Origin: Oscillospiraceae bacterium
Lineage (GTDB): Bacteria > Bacillota > Clostridia > Oscillospirales > Oscillospiraceae
DNA: 64,000 bases
Assembly: GCA_015067725.1 (NCBI GenBank)
Contig: SVLX01000001.1
Location: 1 to 64,000 of the forward strand
Reading direction: 5' to 3'
This document shows positions 35,836-44,494 of this stretch, piece after piece (the stretch's first letter is position 1; each line of letters begins with the position of its first letter). The notes under the pieces were generated by a model, which did no database searches, was not told where the DNA came from, and was given only the letters and a program-made list of their open reading frames with translations. Both the position numbers and the translations under genes were made by a program.

Positions 35836-36132
35836 ATGACCATGGAGGAGATTGCGGCGGCCATTACCGAGGCAGACAGCCGCAGTAAAGCCAATGCGCA
35901 CCGCATGGACAGACTGGAGCGGCGGCAGGATGCGCTGGACCGGCTGGTGAGCTGTGTGGCAGGAATGCAGAAGGATTTGGAACACACCCAGTCCGATGTG
36001 CAGGAAATCAAGGACAATGTGCAGACCATGCTGGAAGCCCCGGGGAAAAACTGGAATACACTGGTTTCCGCGCTGATTACTTCCCTGGCGGCGGGTCTGG
36101 CCGGTGCGGCACTGACGGCGCTTCTGGGCTGA
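35836..36132 (+). CDS. hemolysin XhlA-like holin accessory protein
   Basis: 98 residues from ATG 35836 (AAAGGAGGTG eight bases upstream). A helical, charged N-terminus (RMDRLERRQDALDRLVSCVAGMQKDLEHTQSDVQEIKDNVQTM) forms a coiled coil, and one C-terminal membrane span (about 73-96, ALITSLAAGLAGAALTALLG) follows. This is the XhlA arrangement: a membrane-bound lysis helper that acts with a holin. It lies 46 bp before the holin gene. Confidence 0.75.
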   Translation: MTMEEIAAAITEADSRSKANAHRMDRLERRQDALDRLVSCVAGMQKDLEHTQSDVQEIKDNVQTMLEAPGKNWNTLVSALITSLAAGLAGAALTALLG

Positions 36133-36178
36133 GGCACAAAAGAAAAACCCATACATAAGATAATCAGGAGGTAAAACA

Positions 36179-36439
36179 ATGGAACTTGGCATTACCGGCG
36201 TGGCCGGAATTACTGCGGTCTGCTATCTGGTGGGTCTGACGGTGAAGGCGACAAAGCTGGACAACAAATGGATTCCCGTAATCGTGGGCGCACTGGGTGG
36301 CGCGCTGGGTCTTGTTGGACTGTATGTGATGGGGGATTTCCCTGCCACTGAACCGCTGACGGCTGTTGCGGTTGGCATTGTCTCCGGTCTGGCGGCAACG
36401 GGTACCGATCAGGTCATCCATCAGCTTAAGGGGGAATAG
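36179..36439 (+). CDS. phage holin
   Basis: 86 residues from ATG 36179 (AGGAGG). Three hydrophobic segments: ITGVAGITAVCYLVGLTV, IPVIVGALGGALGLVGLYV and AVAVGIVSGLAATGTDQVI. The motif TKLDNKWIP and the GLAATGTDQ ending fit the Phage_holin_5_2-type holins of Clostridia phages. It forms membrane holes that release the amidase encoded 3 bp downstream. Confidence 0.85.
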   Translation: MELGITGVAGITAVCYLVGLTVKATKLDNKWIPVIVGALGGALGLVGLYVMGDFPATEPLTAVAVGIVSGLAATGTDQVIHQLKGE

Positions 36440-36442
36440 ACC

Positions 36443-37309
36443 ATGGAAATTCGTCAATGTCTGTTGACGGAGAACACTTGCTTTAAGCGAAATCAGGAGG
36501 GTGCGGACAGCCGCTATACCCTGTTTCAGCGCCGTGGACCTCTGGGGGTGATGCTCCACTCCACTGGGGCAAATAACCCCACATTGCGCCGCTATCTCGC
36601 CCCCGATGACGGCGTAATTGGCGAAAACCGCTATGATAACCACTGGAACAGACCGGAGGCGACCGCTTGCGTCCATGCCTTTATCGGTCTGGATGCAGTA
36701 GGCGAGGTGCGTGTCTACCAGACTCTGCCGTGGAATTACCGGGGATGGCACTGCGGAAGAAGCGGGAACGATACCCATATCTCCATTGAACTCTGCGAGG
36801 ACGGTCTTTTGGACGAAGCGTACAAAAGCAGATGCTTTCATTTGGCGGCAGAGCTGACGGCAGAAGTGTGCAGGCGCTATGGGCTCGACCCATTGACCCC
36901 GGGTGTGGTGGTGGATCATGCCGAGGGCTATGCCTTAGGTATCGCCTCCAACCATGGGGATGTAGGTCACTGGCTGGAGAAATTTGGAAAGACCATGGAT
37001 GATTTTCGGCAGGAGGTGGCACAGATTATGGCGCAAACTGCCCCGGAGGTGCCGGGTGGGCAGGAGGATGCGCTGATTGCCCTGATTGACCGGCGGATTG
37101 AAGCATACCGGAAAGTCTCCATGACGCTGGAGGATGTCCCGGTCTGGGCAAGAGATACGGTGGCGCATTTGGTGGAGCAGGGGATTCTGCGGGGAACAGG
37201 GGCAGGATTGGAACTCAGCGAGGATTTGGCCCGGATGCTGGTGATGCTGGACCGGTTGGGACTCAGCGGACGAACCCAGGCCAACGGGAATACCAATCAG
37301 GAAAGCTGA
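36443..37309 (+). CDS. N-acetylmuramoyl-L-alanine amidase (phage endolysin)
   Basis: 288 residues. The amidase_2/PGRP-type catalytic domain (about 25-195) shows zinc-ligand regions: GVMLHSTGANN, a central NYRGWHCGRSGNDTHISIELCED, and VVDHAEGYALGIASNHGDVGHW. It cleaves the bond between muramic acid and the stem peptide. The C-terminal stretch DVPVWARDTVAHLVEQGILRGTGAGLELSEDLARMLVMLDRLG is an SLH-like wall-binding motif frequent in gut Clostridia phage lysins. Last recognisable gene of the cassette. Confidence 0.88.
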   Translation: MEIRQCLLTENTCFKRNQEGADSRYTLFQRRGPLGVMLHSTGANNPTLRRYLAPDDGVIGENRYDNHWNRPEATACVHAFIGLDAVGEVRVYQTLPWNYRGWHCGRSGNDTHISIELCEDGLLDEAYKSRCFHLAAELTAEVCRRYGLDPLTPGVVVDHAEGYALGIASNHGDVGHWLEKFGKTMDDFRQEVAQIMAQTAPEVPGGQEDALIALIDRRIEAYRKVSMTLEDVPVWARDTVAHLVEQGILRGTGAGLELSEDLARMLVMLDRLGLSGRTQANGNTNQES

Positions 37310-37417
37310 GCTTAGCAAAAGCGGAATCCCGCAAAAAACCACGGGAAACCGCTACCTTAAGGGAAATAACGCACAAACCCAACTGAATCTGCCGCTTTTG
37401 GCATCTGGGAGGTCATT

Positions 37418-37813
37418 ATGGAACAACTGCAGCAAGCACAAATCGACGGCGTCTGGCAACGGGTGCGGGGAACACTGCCCATCTCCTTCTGCCACATGGC
37501 GCGCAGAGAGGAGGAGATTGCCACCATCAGCCGGGAGCTGTACCGTCTGGGGGCGGCACGGCACATCACCGGCCCGCTGCACCGTCAGGCACAAGCCCGG
37601 AAGCGGGAATTGCTGACCATGTCCCGCTTTGCCGGTGAGCCGGATTGCCGCTGGGGAAAGCCGACTTGCAAAGCCGACCCCGGGGAACTGGTGCGGCAAC
37701 TGGGCTTGGCGGCGGCAGAATATGACCCGGAGCATCCGGTCTATGGTGCGGTATTTGCCCAATTCCGGAGAGAATGTGCCCAAATGCAACGGGCACTGCT
37801 GCGGGTGAAATAA
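37418..37813 (+). CDS. hypothetical protein downstream of the lysis cassette
   Basis: 131 residues from ATG 37418 (GGGAGGT seven bases upstream). It is helical and basic, with RxxARxREL and ELVRQLGLAAAEYDPEHPVYGAVFAQFRRECAQMQRALLRVK. No family recognised. A 9-bp inverted repeat, CAAAAGCGG (37316-37324) and CCGCTTTTG (37392-37400), occupies the gap in front of it. It may be part of the phage cassette or a resident gene. Confidence 0.65.
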   Translation: MEQLQQAQIDGVWQRVRGTLPISFCHMARREEEIATISRELYRLGAARHITGPLHRQAQARKRELLTMSRFAGEPDCRWGKPTCKADPGELVRQLGLAAAEYDPEHPVYGAVFAQFRRECAQMQRALLRVK

Positions 37814-37818
37814 AGAAG

Positions 37819-37861
37819 CCGGGATTCTTTGCGGAAAGGGCGAAGAATCCCGGTGGTTTTT
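37819..37861 (+). terminator. terminator after the lysis cassette
   Basis: Perfect 11-bp stem CCGGGATTCTT/AAGAATCCCGG (37819-37829 with 37843-37853) and a T-rich tail (TGGTTTTTG). Confidence 0.88.
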
Positions 37862-37924
37862 GTGGGGGTATTTTTCTTAGGGCGCATTTTTGTATCATTT
37901 TCCCCTGAATGCTCCCTGATTTCG

Positions 37925-38470
37925 TCAGGGGATAATCTTATTCCGCTTCAGGTATCGCTCCTCCTCGGAGAAAATGCAGCCGCAGTATTTCTGCATATAG
38001 AAGCCATGTTCCCGGGCGAAGGTCTGCCCATCCCGGAAATAGGGACGGAAATCCCGGTACAGGAAGGTAACGCCATAGGTATCCGCCGCCCGCTGTGCCA
38101 CCTCAGCCATCAGCTCGTGATTCTGATAGGGGCTGATGAAGAGGGAGGAGGTGAAGCTGTCAAAGCCTCCTTCTTTGGCTTGCCGGGCAGTTTCCATCAG
38201 GCGCATTTCATAGCACTTGACGCACCGGCCGGAGATATCCTCCGCCACCGCCCGGACAAAGGGGCGCAGGGCATAGTCATTGCGCTCAATCAGGGTTAAG
38301 CCGATGGTTTCGGCGTACTCCCGCAGGCAGTTTCGCCGGGCACGGTACTCGGTGAAGGGATGGATGTTGGGATTATACCAGAAGCCGGTGGTGGCAATGC
38401 CGTCAGCTTCCAAAGCGGTAATGCACTGGTTGGCGCAGGGGGCACAGCAGATGTGCAACAGGGTATTCAT
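37925..38470 (-). CDS. queH: epoxyqueuosine reductase QueH
   Basis: 181 residues from ATG 38470 (GGGAGG upstream). The family cysteines are all visible: HICCAPCANQC near the N-terminus, GRCVKCYEMRL in the middle and YCGCIFSEEERY near the end, which bind a 4Fe-4S cluster and a second metal centre. QueH reduces epoxyqueuosine to queuosine in tRNA with GUN anticodons, replacing QueG, and is common in anaerobes. It is a single gene, divergent from the acyl-CoA-synthetase-like gene. Confidence 0.93.
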   Translation of the reverse strand: MNTLLHICCAPCANQCITALEADGIATTGFWYNPNIHPFTEYRARRNCLREYAETIGLTLIERNDYALRPFVRAVAEDISGRCVKCYEMRLMETARQAKEGGFDSFTSSLFISPYQNHELMAEVAQRAADTYGVTFLYRDFRPYFRDGQTFAREHGFYMQKYCGCIFSEEERYLKRNKIIP

Positions 38471-38506
38471 GGGCTTATCCTCCCGGTGATGAGTTGTCTT
38501 AAGGGG

Positions 38507-38535
38507 ATTATAGGATAAATCGTGGGGAAATGCAA
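38507..38535 (-). promoter_or_regulatory. promoter of queH
   Basis: Minus strand TTGCAT (38535-38530), 17-bp spacer, TATAAT (38512-38507). Confidence 0.75.
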
Positions 38536-38598
38536 CCATTTTGTCCGGTTATCGGTGCGGAATCCTGCTTTTTGACACTCCACAAACCGATGGGGATG

Positions 38599-38607
38599 TG
38601 CTATAAT
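38599..38607 (+). promoter_or_regulatory. extended -10 promoter of the acyl-CoA-synthetase-like gene
   Basis: TGCTATAAT, a perfect extended -10, lies 38 bp before the chosen ATG and has no good -35. The upstream ATG at 38606 falls inside it and is therefore not the start. Confidence 0.6.
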
Positions 38608-38644
38608 GAAAAGACACGAATTAAGAAAAGAGGATACACCAACT

Positions 38645-40396
38645 ATGGAAGAAAATCGTCTGACCGGCCTTCCCTCCGTGGACAAACCTTGGCTGAATTA
38701 TTATGACGCAGAGGCGGCCCATGCTAGCCTGCCTGCCTGTACACTATATGAACTGCTCTGGGAGAGCAATAAGGACCACCTGGAGGATATTGCCCTCAAC
38801 TACTATCAAAATCGCCTGACTTATGCAGAACTATTCCGGGGCATTGACCGGACCATGAAGTCCCTGTCTGCCCTGGGGGTAAAGCAGGGGGATATTGTGG
38901 TGGTCTGCACCGTCAATACCCCGGAGATGGTCTATCTGCTCTATGCCCTGAACCGACTGGGTGCGGTAGCCAATATGATTGACCCCAGAACCAATGTGGA
39001 TGGCATCCGGGAGTACATTCTGGAGTCCGATGCCCGGTTGGTGGTGACGGTGGATATGGCTTATCCCGCCATTGCCAAAGCCATTCGGGGGACAGAAGTC
39101 CGGCAGGTGGTGGCCATATCCCCGGCGGATTCTCTGCCTGGGGTGGTCAGAATGCTGTACCGGCTGAAGAACAAAACCGTCCAACTGGGCAGGGAAGCCA
39201 TGAACTGGAAAGAATTCCTGCGCCGGGGACAGGATGCCACACCTGTGGATGTGCCGTATCAGAAGGATACCTGCTGTGTGATGGCTCACACCGGCGGTAC
39301 CACCGGATTCCCCAAGGCGGTCATGCTCTCCAATGACAACATCAATGCCATGACTTATGGCTATCGCTATGTGCGGATTCCCTTTGCCCGGAAACAGCGG
39401 TATTTTAACGACCTGCCTCCCTTTATCATGTATGGTCTGTGCCTGTGCGTTCACACCACACTGGTCTATGGTCTGGAAGTGATTCTTTATCCGCTCTTTG
39501 ACTCCAAGGACTTCCCCAGACAGTTCGTCCGGTATATGCCCCACCATTTTTCCGCCCTGTCTGACCACCTGAAGTATCTTGCTTCGGACAAGGTGACCAG
39601 TAAAACCGATCTGTCCCATTTGATTACGGCGGCGGTGGGTGGTGATGCCCTGAATCAGACCCTGGAGCGGGAGGTCAATGTCTACCTCAAAGCCAGAGGG
39701 TGCAAGTATGAAGCCACCAAGGGTTACGGCATGACAGAATTGGCCGCCACGGCCACCACCTCCACCCCGGAGGCCAACGCCATCGGCAGTGTGGGTATTC
39801 CGCTGGCCTGCAATACCATCAAAATCGTTGACCCCGATACCGGCAAGGAGCTGGGCTACAACCAGACCGGTGAAATCTGGATCAGCGGCCCGACCATTAT
39901 GCTGGGCTATTACAACAAGCCGGAGGAAACCGCAGAGCTGATTCAGACCGACGACACCGGCAGACGTTGGGTGCATACCGGCGATTTGGGTCACATCTCG
40001 CCGGAGGGTCTTCTGTTCCACGAAGGACGGATTCGCCGGATTTACATGACCGCCCACGAAGGTCAGCCCGCCAAAATCTTCCCCATGGTGGTGGAAGATG
40101 CCCTGAAGCAGTCGCCCGGGGTTGGCGAGTGCTCCGTGGTGGGCAGAAAACGGGCAGGCAGTGCCTACTATGAGGCGGTGGCGTATCTGGTGAAGCGGGA
40201 CAAGGGGGCTGATGAAGATGCCCTCCGGGCAGAGCTGGCGGCCCTGTGCGCACAGCGGGTACCCACCTATATGATTCCGGCAGAGTACCGATTCCTGGAT
40301 GAACTGCCCCATACCCCCATTGGCAAGGTGGACTTCCGCAGACTGGAAAAAGAGGCGGTACTCGCCCAAAACCAGTCTGCACCCCAAGGCCAATAA
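38645..40396 (+). CDS. acyl-CoA synthetase-like AMP-forming ligase (ANL superfamily)
   Basis: 583 residues from ATG 38645. The ANL motifs are complete: phosphate loop AHTGGTTGFPKAV, the YGMTE motif (KGYGMTELAATA), HTGDLG with the catalytic Asp, and a C-terminal domain with the PIGKVDFRRLEKEA lysine. These enzymes activate a carboxylate as acyl-AMP and usually transfer it to CoA. The substrate cannot be read; the layout resembles fatty-acid or long-chain ligases. It lies 54 bp before an rRNA-methyltransferase-like gene. Confidence 0.92.
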   Translation: MEENRLTGLPSVDKPWLNYYDAEAAHASLPACTLYELLWESNKDHLEDIALNYYQNRLTYAELFRGIDRTMKSLSALGVKQGDIVVVCTVNTPEMVYLLYALNRLGAVANMIDPRTNVDGIREYILESDARLVVTVDMAYPAIAKAIRGTEVRQVVAISPADSLPGVVRMLYRLKNKTVQLGREAMNWKEFLRRGQDATPVDVPYQKDTCCVMAHTGGTTGFPKAVMLSNDNINAMTYGYRYVRIPFARKQRYFNDLPPFIMYGLCLCVHTTLVYGLEVILYPLFDSKDFPRQFVRYMPHHFSALSDHLKYLASDKVTSKTDLSHLITAAVGGDALNQTLEREVNVYLKARGCKYEATKGYGMTELAATATTSTPEANAIGSVGIPLACNTIKIVDPDTGKELGYNQTGEIWISGPTIMLGYYNKPEETAELIQTDDTGRRWVHTGDLGHISPEGLLFHEGRIRRIYMTAHEGQPAKIFPMVVEDALKQSPGVGECSVVGRKRAGSAYYEAVAYLVKRDKGADEDALRAELAALCAQRVPTYMIPAEYRFLDELPHTPIGKVDFRRLEKEAVLAQNQSAPQGQ

Positions 40397-40450
40397 ACCC
40401 CAACCACGCCACAGCATACCGTGGCAGATGATGACATGGAGGAATAGACC

Positions 40451-41755
40451 ATGCTCCCTGAACAATTTTTGACCCGGATGGAAGCCCAACTGGGAGAGGA
40501 ATTTCCCGACTTTCTCAGGGCTTATGACCGCCCCAGAGCGGTGGGTCTGCGCCTCAATCCCCTGAAGACCCACTGCCCGCCGGAGTTGCCCTTCACTCTG
40601 CATCCGGTGCAATGGGTCAAGACCGGGTATTTCTATGATGCCGGCCAGCGTCCCGGTTTGCACCCATGGCACGAGGCGGGGCTGTACTATCTGCAAGAGC
40701 CCAGCGCTATGGCACCGGCAGAGCTCCTTTGTCCGCTGCCCGGGGAGCGGGTGCTGGATTTGTGTGCCGCTCCCGGGGGTAAGTCCACCCAGCTTGCGGG
40801 GAAAATGGAGGGACAGGGACTCCTGGTGTGCAACGAATACAGTCAGAAGCGGGCGAAGATCCTGTCCCAGAATATTGAACGCATGGGGATATCCAATGCG
40901 CTGGTCATCAACGAAACAACGGACCGGCTGGCAGAGCGATTCCCCGGCTGGTTTCACCGGGTATTGGTGGATGCGCCCTGCTCCGGCGAGGGAATGTTCC
41001 GGAAAGAGCAGGCGGCAATTGAGGACTGGAGCATGGAGAATGTGGCACTGTGTGCTCGGCGGCAGGCAGAGATTCTGGACAATGCCGCAAAAATGCTGGC
41101 CCCCGGCGGCCGGCTGGTCTACTCCACCTGTACTTTCTCCCCGGAGGAAAACGAGGAGACCATGCTGGCATTTTTGGACAGACATCCGGAATTCCGGGAG
41201 TTGCGGCTGAATCTTCCCTGGTTTACCGAGACGCAGGTGGGCTACCGGCTGTGGCCCCACAAACTGCTGGGCGAGGGGCACTATGTGGCTGTTCTGGAAA
41301 AGACGGAGGGACAAACGGAACGGATTCCCACGGAAAAGGGGACGAAACTGCCGGCACTCTGGCAAAGTCTGGCCAAGGAACTGGACATCACATTGCCCGG
41401 GGGGAAAGCCATCCCCTTTGGCAGGACCTGGTTCTGGGCACCGGAGGAACTGCCGGAACTGAAGGGTCTGCGGGTACTGCGTCCGGGACTGGAGCTGGGC
41501 GAAGAAGCCGCCGGACGATTCACCCCGGCTCATGCGCTGGCTCTGTGGCTGAAGACAGCCAAATCCGTCCACGACCTGCAACCGGACAGTCCGGAGATTG
41601 CGGCTTATCTGGCAGGTGAGACACTGCCGGGACAGGAGAAGGGTTGGACATTGATGACCGTCGGCGGGTTGTCCATCGGCTGGGCGAAGGGTTCCGGCGG
41701 GATGCTGAAGAACCACTACCCCAAAGGACTGCGCCGCCGGGGGCAGAGCCACTGA
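40451..41755 (+). CDS. RsmF/NSUN-family rRNA (cytosine-C5) methyltransferase
   Basis: 434 residues from ATG 40451. The Rossmann methyltransferase core has VLDLCAAPGGKSTQLA (SAM binding), DAPCSGEGMFRK (motif IV) and STCTFSPEENEE (motif VI, catalytic Cys). Before the SAM site comes YLQEPSAMAP, the usual NSUN/RsmB-F motif. The C-terminal region (about 300-434, including FGRTWFWAPEELPELKGLRVLRPG) is the PUA-like RNA-binding extension of RsmF-type enzymes. It methylates a cytosine in 16S rRNA; the exact site is not given by sequence alone. Confidence 0.93.
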   Translation: MLPEQFLTRMEAQLGEEFPDFLRAYDRPRAVGLRLNPLKTHCPPELPFTLHPVQWVKTGYFYDAGQRPGLHPWHEAGLYYLQEPSAMAPAELLCPLPGERVLDLCAAPGGKSTQLAGKMEGQGLLVCNEYSQKRAKILSQNIERMGISNALVINETTDRLAERFPGWFHRVLVDAPCSGEGMFRKEQAAIEDWSMENVALCARRQAEILDNAAKMLAPGGRLVYSTCTFSPEENEETMLAFLDRHPEFRELRLNLPWFTETQVGYRLWPHKLLGEGHYVAVLEKTEGQTERIPTEKGTKLPALWQSLAKELDITLPGGKAIPFGRTWFWAPEELPELKGLRVLRPGLELGEEAAGRFTPAHALALWLKTAKSVHDLQPDSPEIAAYLAGETLPGQEKGWTLMTVGGLSIGWAKGSGGMLKNHYPKGLRRRGQSH

Positions 41756-41956
41756 GAGATACCGGGCAGATACGATACCTGCCCGGCACACAGCCATGAC
41801 AACCGGATAAGGGGTGGCCTCTTGGTTTCGGGAGACTGCCCCCCGCAATCGGGACCGGGCTCGGGTTCGCCTCCCTTCGCCGGGAACGCCCAAAAACAGC
41901 CCCAAAACCCCGCCGGAGACGGCGCAAAAAATTTTCAAAAAAATCGAAAAAAGGTC
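41756..41956 (+). other. gene-free stretch with an 8-bp hairpin
   Basis: Stem CCGGGCAG/CTGCCCGG (41762-41769 with 41779-41786) follows the methyltransferase stop but has no T tract, so termination is uncertain. The rest, up to the tRNA promoter, holds nothing I can recognise. Confidence 0.5.
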
Positions 41957-41985
41957 TTGACAAATCGGAGTATATTGCGTATAAT
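41957..41985 (+). promoter_or_regulatory. consensus promoter of the tRNA operon
   Basis: TTGACA (41957-41962), 17-bp spacer, TATAAT (41980-41985), both perfect; strong promoter typical of stable RNA. Confidence 0.9.
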
Positions 41986-42025
41986 ATCAAAGCTGTCTCG
42001 GTGAGTTCGCCGGGCTCAAGCAAAT

Positions 42026-42101
42026 GGCGGCATAACTCAGTTGGTAGAGTAGCCGGTTCATACCCGGTATGTCATCTGTTCGAATCAGATTGCCGCTACC
42101 A
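42026..42101 (+). tRNA. tRNA-Met (CAU), elongator type
   Basis: Cloverleaf: acceptor GGCGGCA/TGCCGCT (first pair G-U), D loop with TTGGTAGA, anticodon stem GCCGG/CCGGT with loop TTCATAC (anticodon CAT), T loop TTCGAAT and encoded CCA. The three G-C pairs that mark an initiator tRNA are absent, so it is the elongator, or a CAT-tRNA later modified to read AUA. Confidence 0.92.
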
Positions 42102-42176
42102 GGCCCGTTGGTCAAGTGGTTAAGACACCGCCCTTTCACGGCGGTAACATGGGTTCGAGTCCCGTACGGGTCACCA
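42102..42176 (+). tRNA. tRNA-Glu (UUC)
   Basis: Cloverleaf directly abutting the previous tRNA: acceptor GGCCCGT/ACGGGTC with encoded ACCA, anticodon stem CCGCC/GGCGG, loop CTTTCAC (anticodon TTC), T loop TTCGAGT. Cotranscribed with tRNA-Met. Confidence 0.95.
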
Positions 42177-42182
42177 AAAAGA

Positions 42183-42216
42183 GCAACCTTTCTCCAACGA
42201 GGAAGGTTGCTTTTTT
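42183..42216 (+). terminator. terminator of the tRNA operon
   Basis: Stem GCAACCTT/AAGGTTGC (42183-42190 with 42203-42210), then TTTTTT. Confidence 0.92.
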
Positions 42217-42335
42217 AGATGTTTGAGAACCTCCTGAGTTTGCCAAATCGCCGGTATTGCCGCCTGCCCCCGGGAAATGGCGCGGCAGGCGACCTTCTCC
42301 AAACCAAAAATACAAAAGAATGTGAGGTTGATGTG

Positions 42336-43709
42336 ATGCGTCAGTCACTCGGTGAAAACAAAATGGGTGTGATGCCCGTGGGTAAGCTGCTGTTCAATAT
42401 GGCAACCCCAATTATGATCTCTATGCTGATTCAGGCGTTTTATAATATTGTAGACAGTATCTATGTCTCCCAGCTCAGCGAAAATGCCCTGACTGCTGTC
42501 TCCATGGCTTTCCCTATCCAAAATCTGATGATTGGTTTCTCTACCGGCGTGGGTGTGGGTATGAATTCTCTGCTGTCAAAATGTCTGGGAAGCCGGGATT
42601 ATGACCGGGCAAACCGGGCCGCCGGTAATGGCACGCTGCTGTCTATTATCTGCTGTCTGCTCTTCACGGTGGGAGGCTTGCTGTTCTCCGATGACTTTTT
42701 CCGGATTCAGTCCGATATCCCCGAAATCGTGGAGGGCGGCACCGATTATCTGATGATTTGCACCGTGTTCTCCTTCGGCATCTTCGGCTCTATTCTCTGT
42801 GAGAGACTGCTTCAGGCTACGGGCAAGACGGTCTGGTCCATGATTACCCAGAGTGTGGGCGCTGTGCTGAACATCCTGCTGGACCCGCTGTTTATCTTCG
42901 GCGGTCTGGGCATCCCGGCAATGGGCGTGGCCGGTGCGGCTGTGGCAACGGTCATTGGTCAGATTGTCTCCTGCATCGTGGGTCTGGTGTTCCACTTCAC
43001 CAAGAATAAGGAAGTCCAGTTGAAGTTCTCTGGTCTGCGCCCCGTCTGGCAGATTATGCGCCCCATTTTGGGTGTGGGTATCCCTTCTGTGATCATGGTG
43101 GCGGTGGGCTCTGTGATGACCTTCACCATGAACATGATTCTCAATGGCTTTACCCCCACTGCCGTGGCCGTCTTCGGCGCATACTTCAAGCTCCAGAGCT
43201 TCATCTTCATGCCCATTCTGGGGCTGAACAATGCCATGGTCTCCATTGTCGCCTTCAACTATGGCGCAAGAAAGCCTGACCGGATCAAGAAAACCATCAA
43301 GCTGAGCTGTGCTGTGGCGTTGTGCTTTGCCATGCTGGGTTTCTTCTCCTTTGAGCTGACCCCGGATTTGCTGCTGTCGATGTTCAAGCCCACGGATCAC
43401 TTCCTGGAAATCGGTCGGACGGCTCTGCGGATTATCGGCTGGCATTATTTGCTGGCTGGCTTCTGTATCGTCCTCAATGCGGTCTTCCAGGCATTGGGCA
43501 ATGGTCTGTATGCCACCTTTACCTCCCTGTGCCGTCAGCTTGTGGTGCTTCTGCCTGTGGCGTTCCTGCTGTCCCTCAGCGGCAGACTGGAGCTGATTTG
43601 GTGGGCGTTCCCCATTGCTGAGGTGGTGAGTCTGCTGGTGACAGTACTGCTCTTCGTCCGCATCTACCGGAAGAAGATTCATCCCCTGTATGCGGCGGAA
43701 ACCCTCTGA
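42336..43709 (+). CDS. MATE-family multidrug efflux transporter
   Basis: 457 residues from ATG 42336 (GAGG eight bases upstream); the frame is open back into the tRNA terminator but without a good start. Twelve hydrophobic segments. The opening MATPIMISMLIQAFYNIVDSIYVSQLSENALTAVSMAFPIQNLM is a standard MATE beginning, repeated in the second half (GIPSVIMVAVGSVMTF...FGAYFKLQSFIFMPILGLNNAM). It exports drugs or toxic metabolites by sodium or proton exchange. Confidence 0.93.
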   Translation: MRQSLGENKMGVMPVGKLLFNMATPIMISMLIQAFYNIVDSIYVSQLSENALTAVSMAFPIQNLMIGFSTGVGVGMNSLLSKCLGSRDYDRANRAAGNGTLLSIICCLLFTVGGLLFSDDFFRIQSDIPEIVEGGTDYLMICTVFSFGIFGSILCERLLQATGKTVWSMITQSVGAVLNILLDPLFIFGGLGIPAMGVAGAAVATVIGQIVSCIVGLVFHFTKNKEVQLKFSGLRPVWQIMRPILGVGIPSVIMVAVGSVMTFTMNMILNGFTPTAVAVFGAYFKLQSFIFMPILGLNNAMVSIVAFNYGARKPDRIKKTIKLSCAVALCFAMLGFFSFELTPDLLLSMFKPTDHFLEIGRTALRIIGWHYLLAGFCIVLNAVFQALGNGLYATFTSLCRQLVVLLPVAFLLSLSGRLELIWWAFPIAEVVSLLVTVLLFVRIYRKKIHPLYAAETL

Positions 43710-43723
43710 TTTTGCCTAAATCC

Positions 43724-43756
43724 TCCCCCATGTCAAACCGGCATGGGGGATTTTCC
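43724..43756 (+). terminator. terminator after the MATE gene
   Basis: Perfect 9-bp stem TCCCCCATG/CATGGGGGA followed by TTTTCC. Confidence 0.85.
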
Positions 43757-43788
43757 TTGCCCGGATTCCTGCCAAAGCACAATGCTTC

Positions 43789-43817
43789 TTGCTTTTTAGG
43801 GTAAAATCTGCTATCAT
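43789..43817 (+). promoter_or_regulatory. promoter of msrA
   Basis: TTGCTT (43789-43794), 17-bp spacer, TATCAT (43812-43817). Confidence 0.65.
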
Positions 43818-43849
43818 CATCCCATACCAAAGATAAAGGCGGTGACCCA

Positions 43850-44353
43850 ATGGGTACAGCGGAAAGCGCGTATTTTGCCGGTGGTTGCTTCTGGTGCATC
43901 ACCCCTACGTTCCGGGAGAAAGCCGGGGTGCTGGGCGTAGTCAGTGGCTATTCCGGCGGTGAGGAAGAAAATCCGGATTACAGTGCGGTCAAGAGCCAGA
44001 AAACCGGTCACCGGGAGACCATTTGCATCGACTATGACCCGGAAACAGTCAGTTTTGAAGCCCTGTTGGAGATTTTTCTGTCTGGTGTCGACCCCTTTGA
44101 CCCCGATGGACAATTCATTGACCGGGGACATTCTTACACGCTGGCGGTCTATTATCTGAACGACCGGCAGAAAGAAATGACGGAACGCAGACTGCAAAAG
44201 CTGGCGGCGGACTCCGGTCGCCCGGTGTATGTCAGTGTAGAGCCCTTCAAGACCTTCTACCGGGCAGAGGAGGAGCATCAGGACTATGACCGGAAAAACC
44301 CGGAGGCCTTCCGGCAGGAGCTGGTGGAATCCGGACGGCTGACGGTGCTGTGA
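43850..44353 (+). CDS. msrA: peptide-methionine (S)-S-oxide reductase
   Basis: 167 residues. The catalytic motif GGCFWC carries the nucleophilic Cys, followed by the family stretches VSGYSGG, HRETICIDYDP and DPFDPDGQFIDRGHSYTLAVYYL. The usual recycling Cys residues of the C-terminal tail are not visible, so recycling may depend on the first motif's CxxC or on thioredoxin directly. It repairs oxidised methionine. Confidence 0.95.
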   Translation: MGTAESAYFAGGCFWCITPTFREKAGVLGVVSGYSGGEEENPDYSAVKSQKTGHRETICIDYDPETVSFEALLEIFLSGVDPFDPDGQFIDRGHSYTLAVYYLNDRQKEMTERRLQKLAADSGRPVYVSVEPFKTFYRAEEEHQDYDRKNPEAFRQELVESGRLTVL

Positions 44354-44432
44354 AAGGCAGAAGGTCAAAGGGTTGACGGTCGCAGATAGCTCGCTGTAAG
44401 GTATAAATTTATCGTAACTCAATAAAAATTAC

Positions 44433-44461
44433 TTGACATTCACCCTATCCCGTGGTATACT
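44433..44461 (+). promoter_or_regulatory. promoter of the DUF2975/ABC locus
   Basis: TTGACA (44433-44438), 17-bp spacer, TATACT (44456-44461). Confidence 0.85.
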
Positions 44462-44494
44462 TCTCCCATCACAACAATTGGGAGGTATTTTACC

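Noticed and set aside
33468..37309. An intact prophage
   Set aside because: No capsid, portal, terminase, tail tube, replication or integrase genes are found; only tail-tip and lysis functions are visible.
38606..38644. Upstream ATG for the acyl-CoA-synthetase-like gene
   Set aside because: It lies inside the TATAAT of the promoter; the ATG at 38645 leaves room for transcription start and a ribosome site.
38831..41938. A 1035-codon minus-strand frame over the acyl-CoA-synthetase-like and RsmF-like genes
   Set aside because: Both plus-strand genes have full family motifs; the minus frame has none.
42026..42101. Initiator tRNA-fMet
   Set aside because: The anticodon stem lacks the three consecutive G-C pairs, and position 1 pairs with 72 (G-U).
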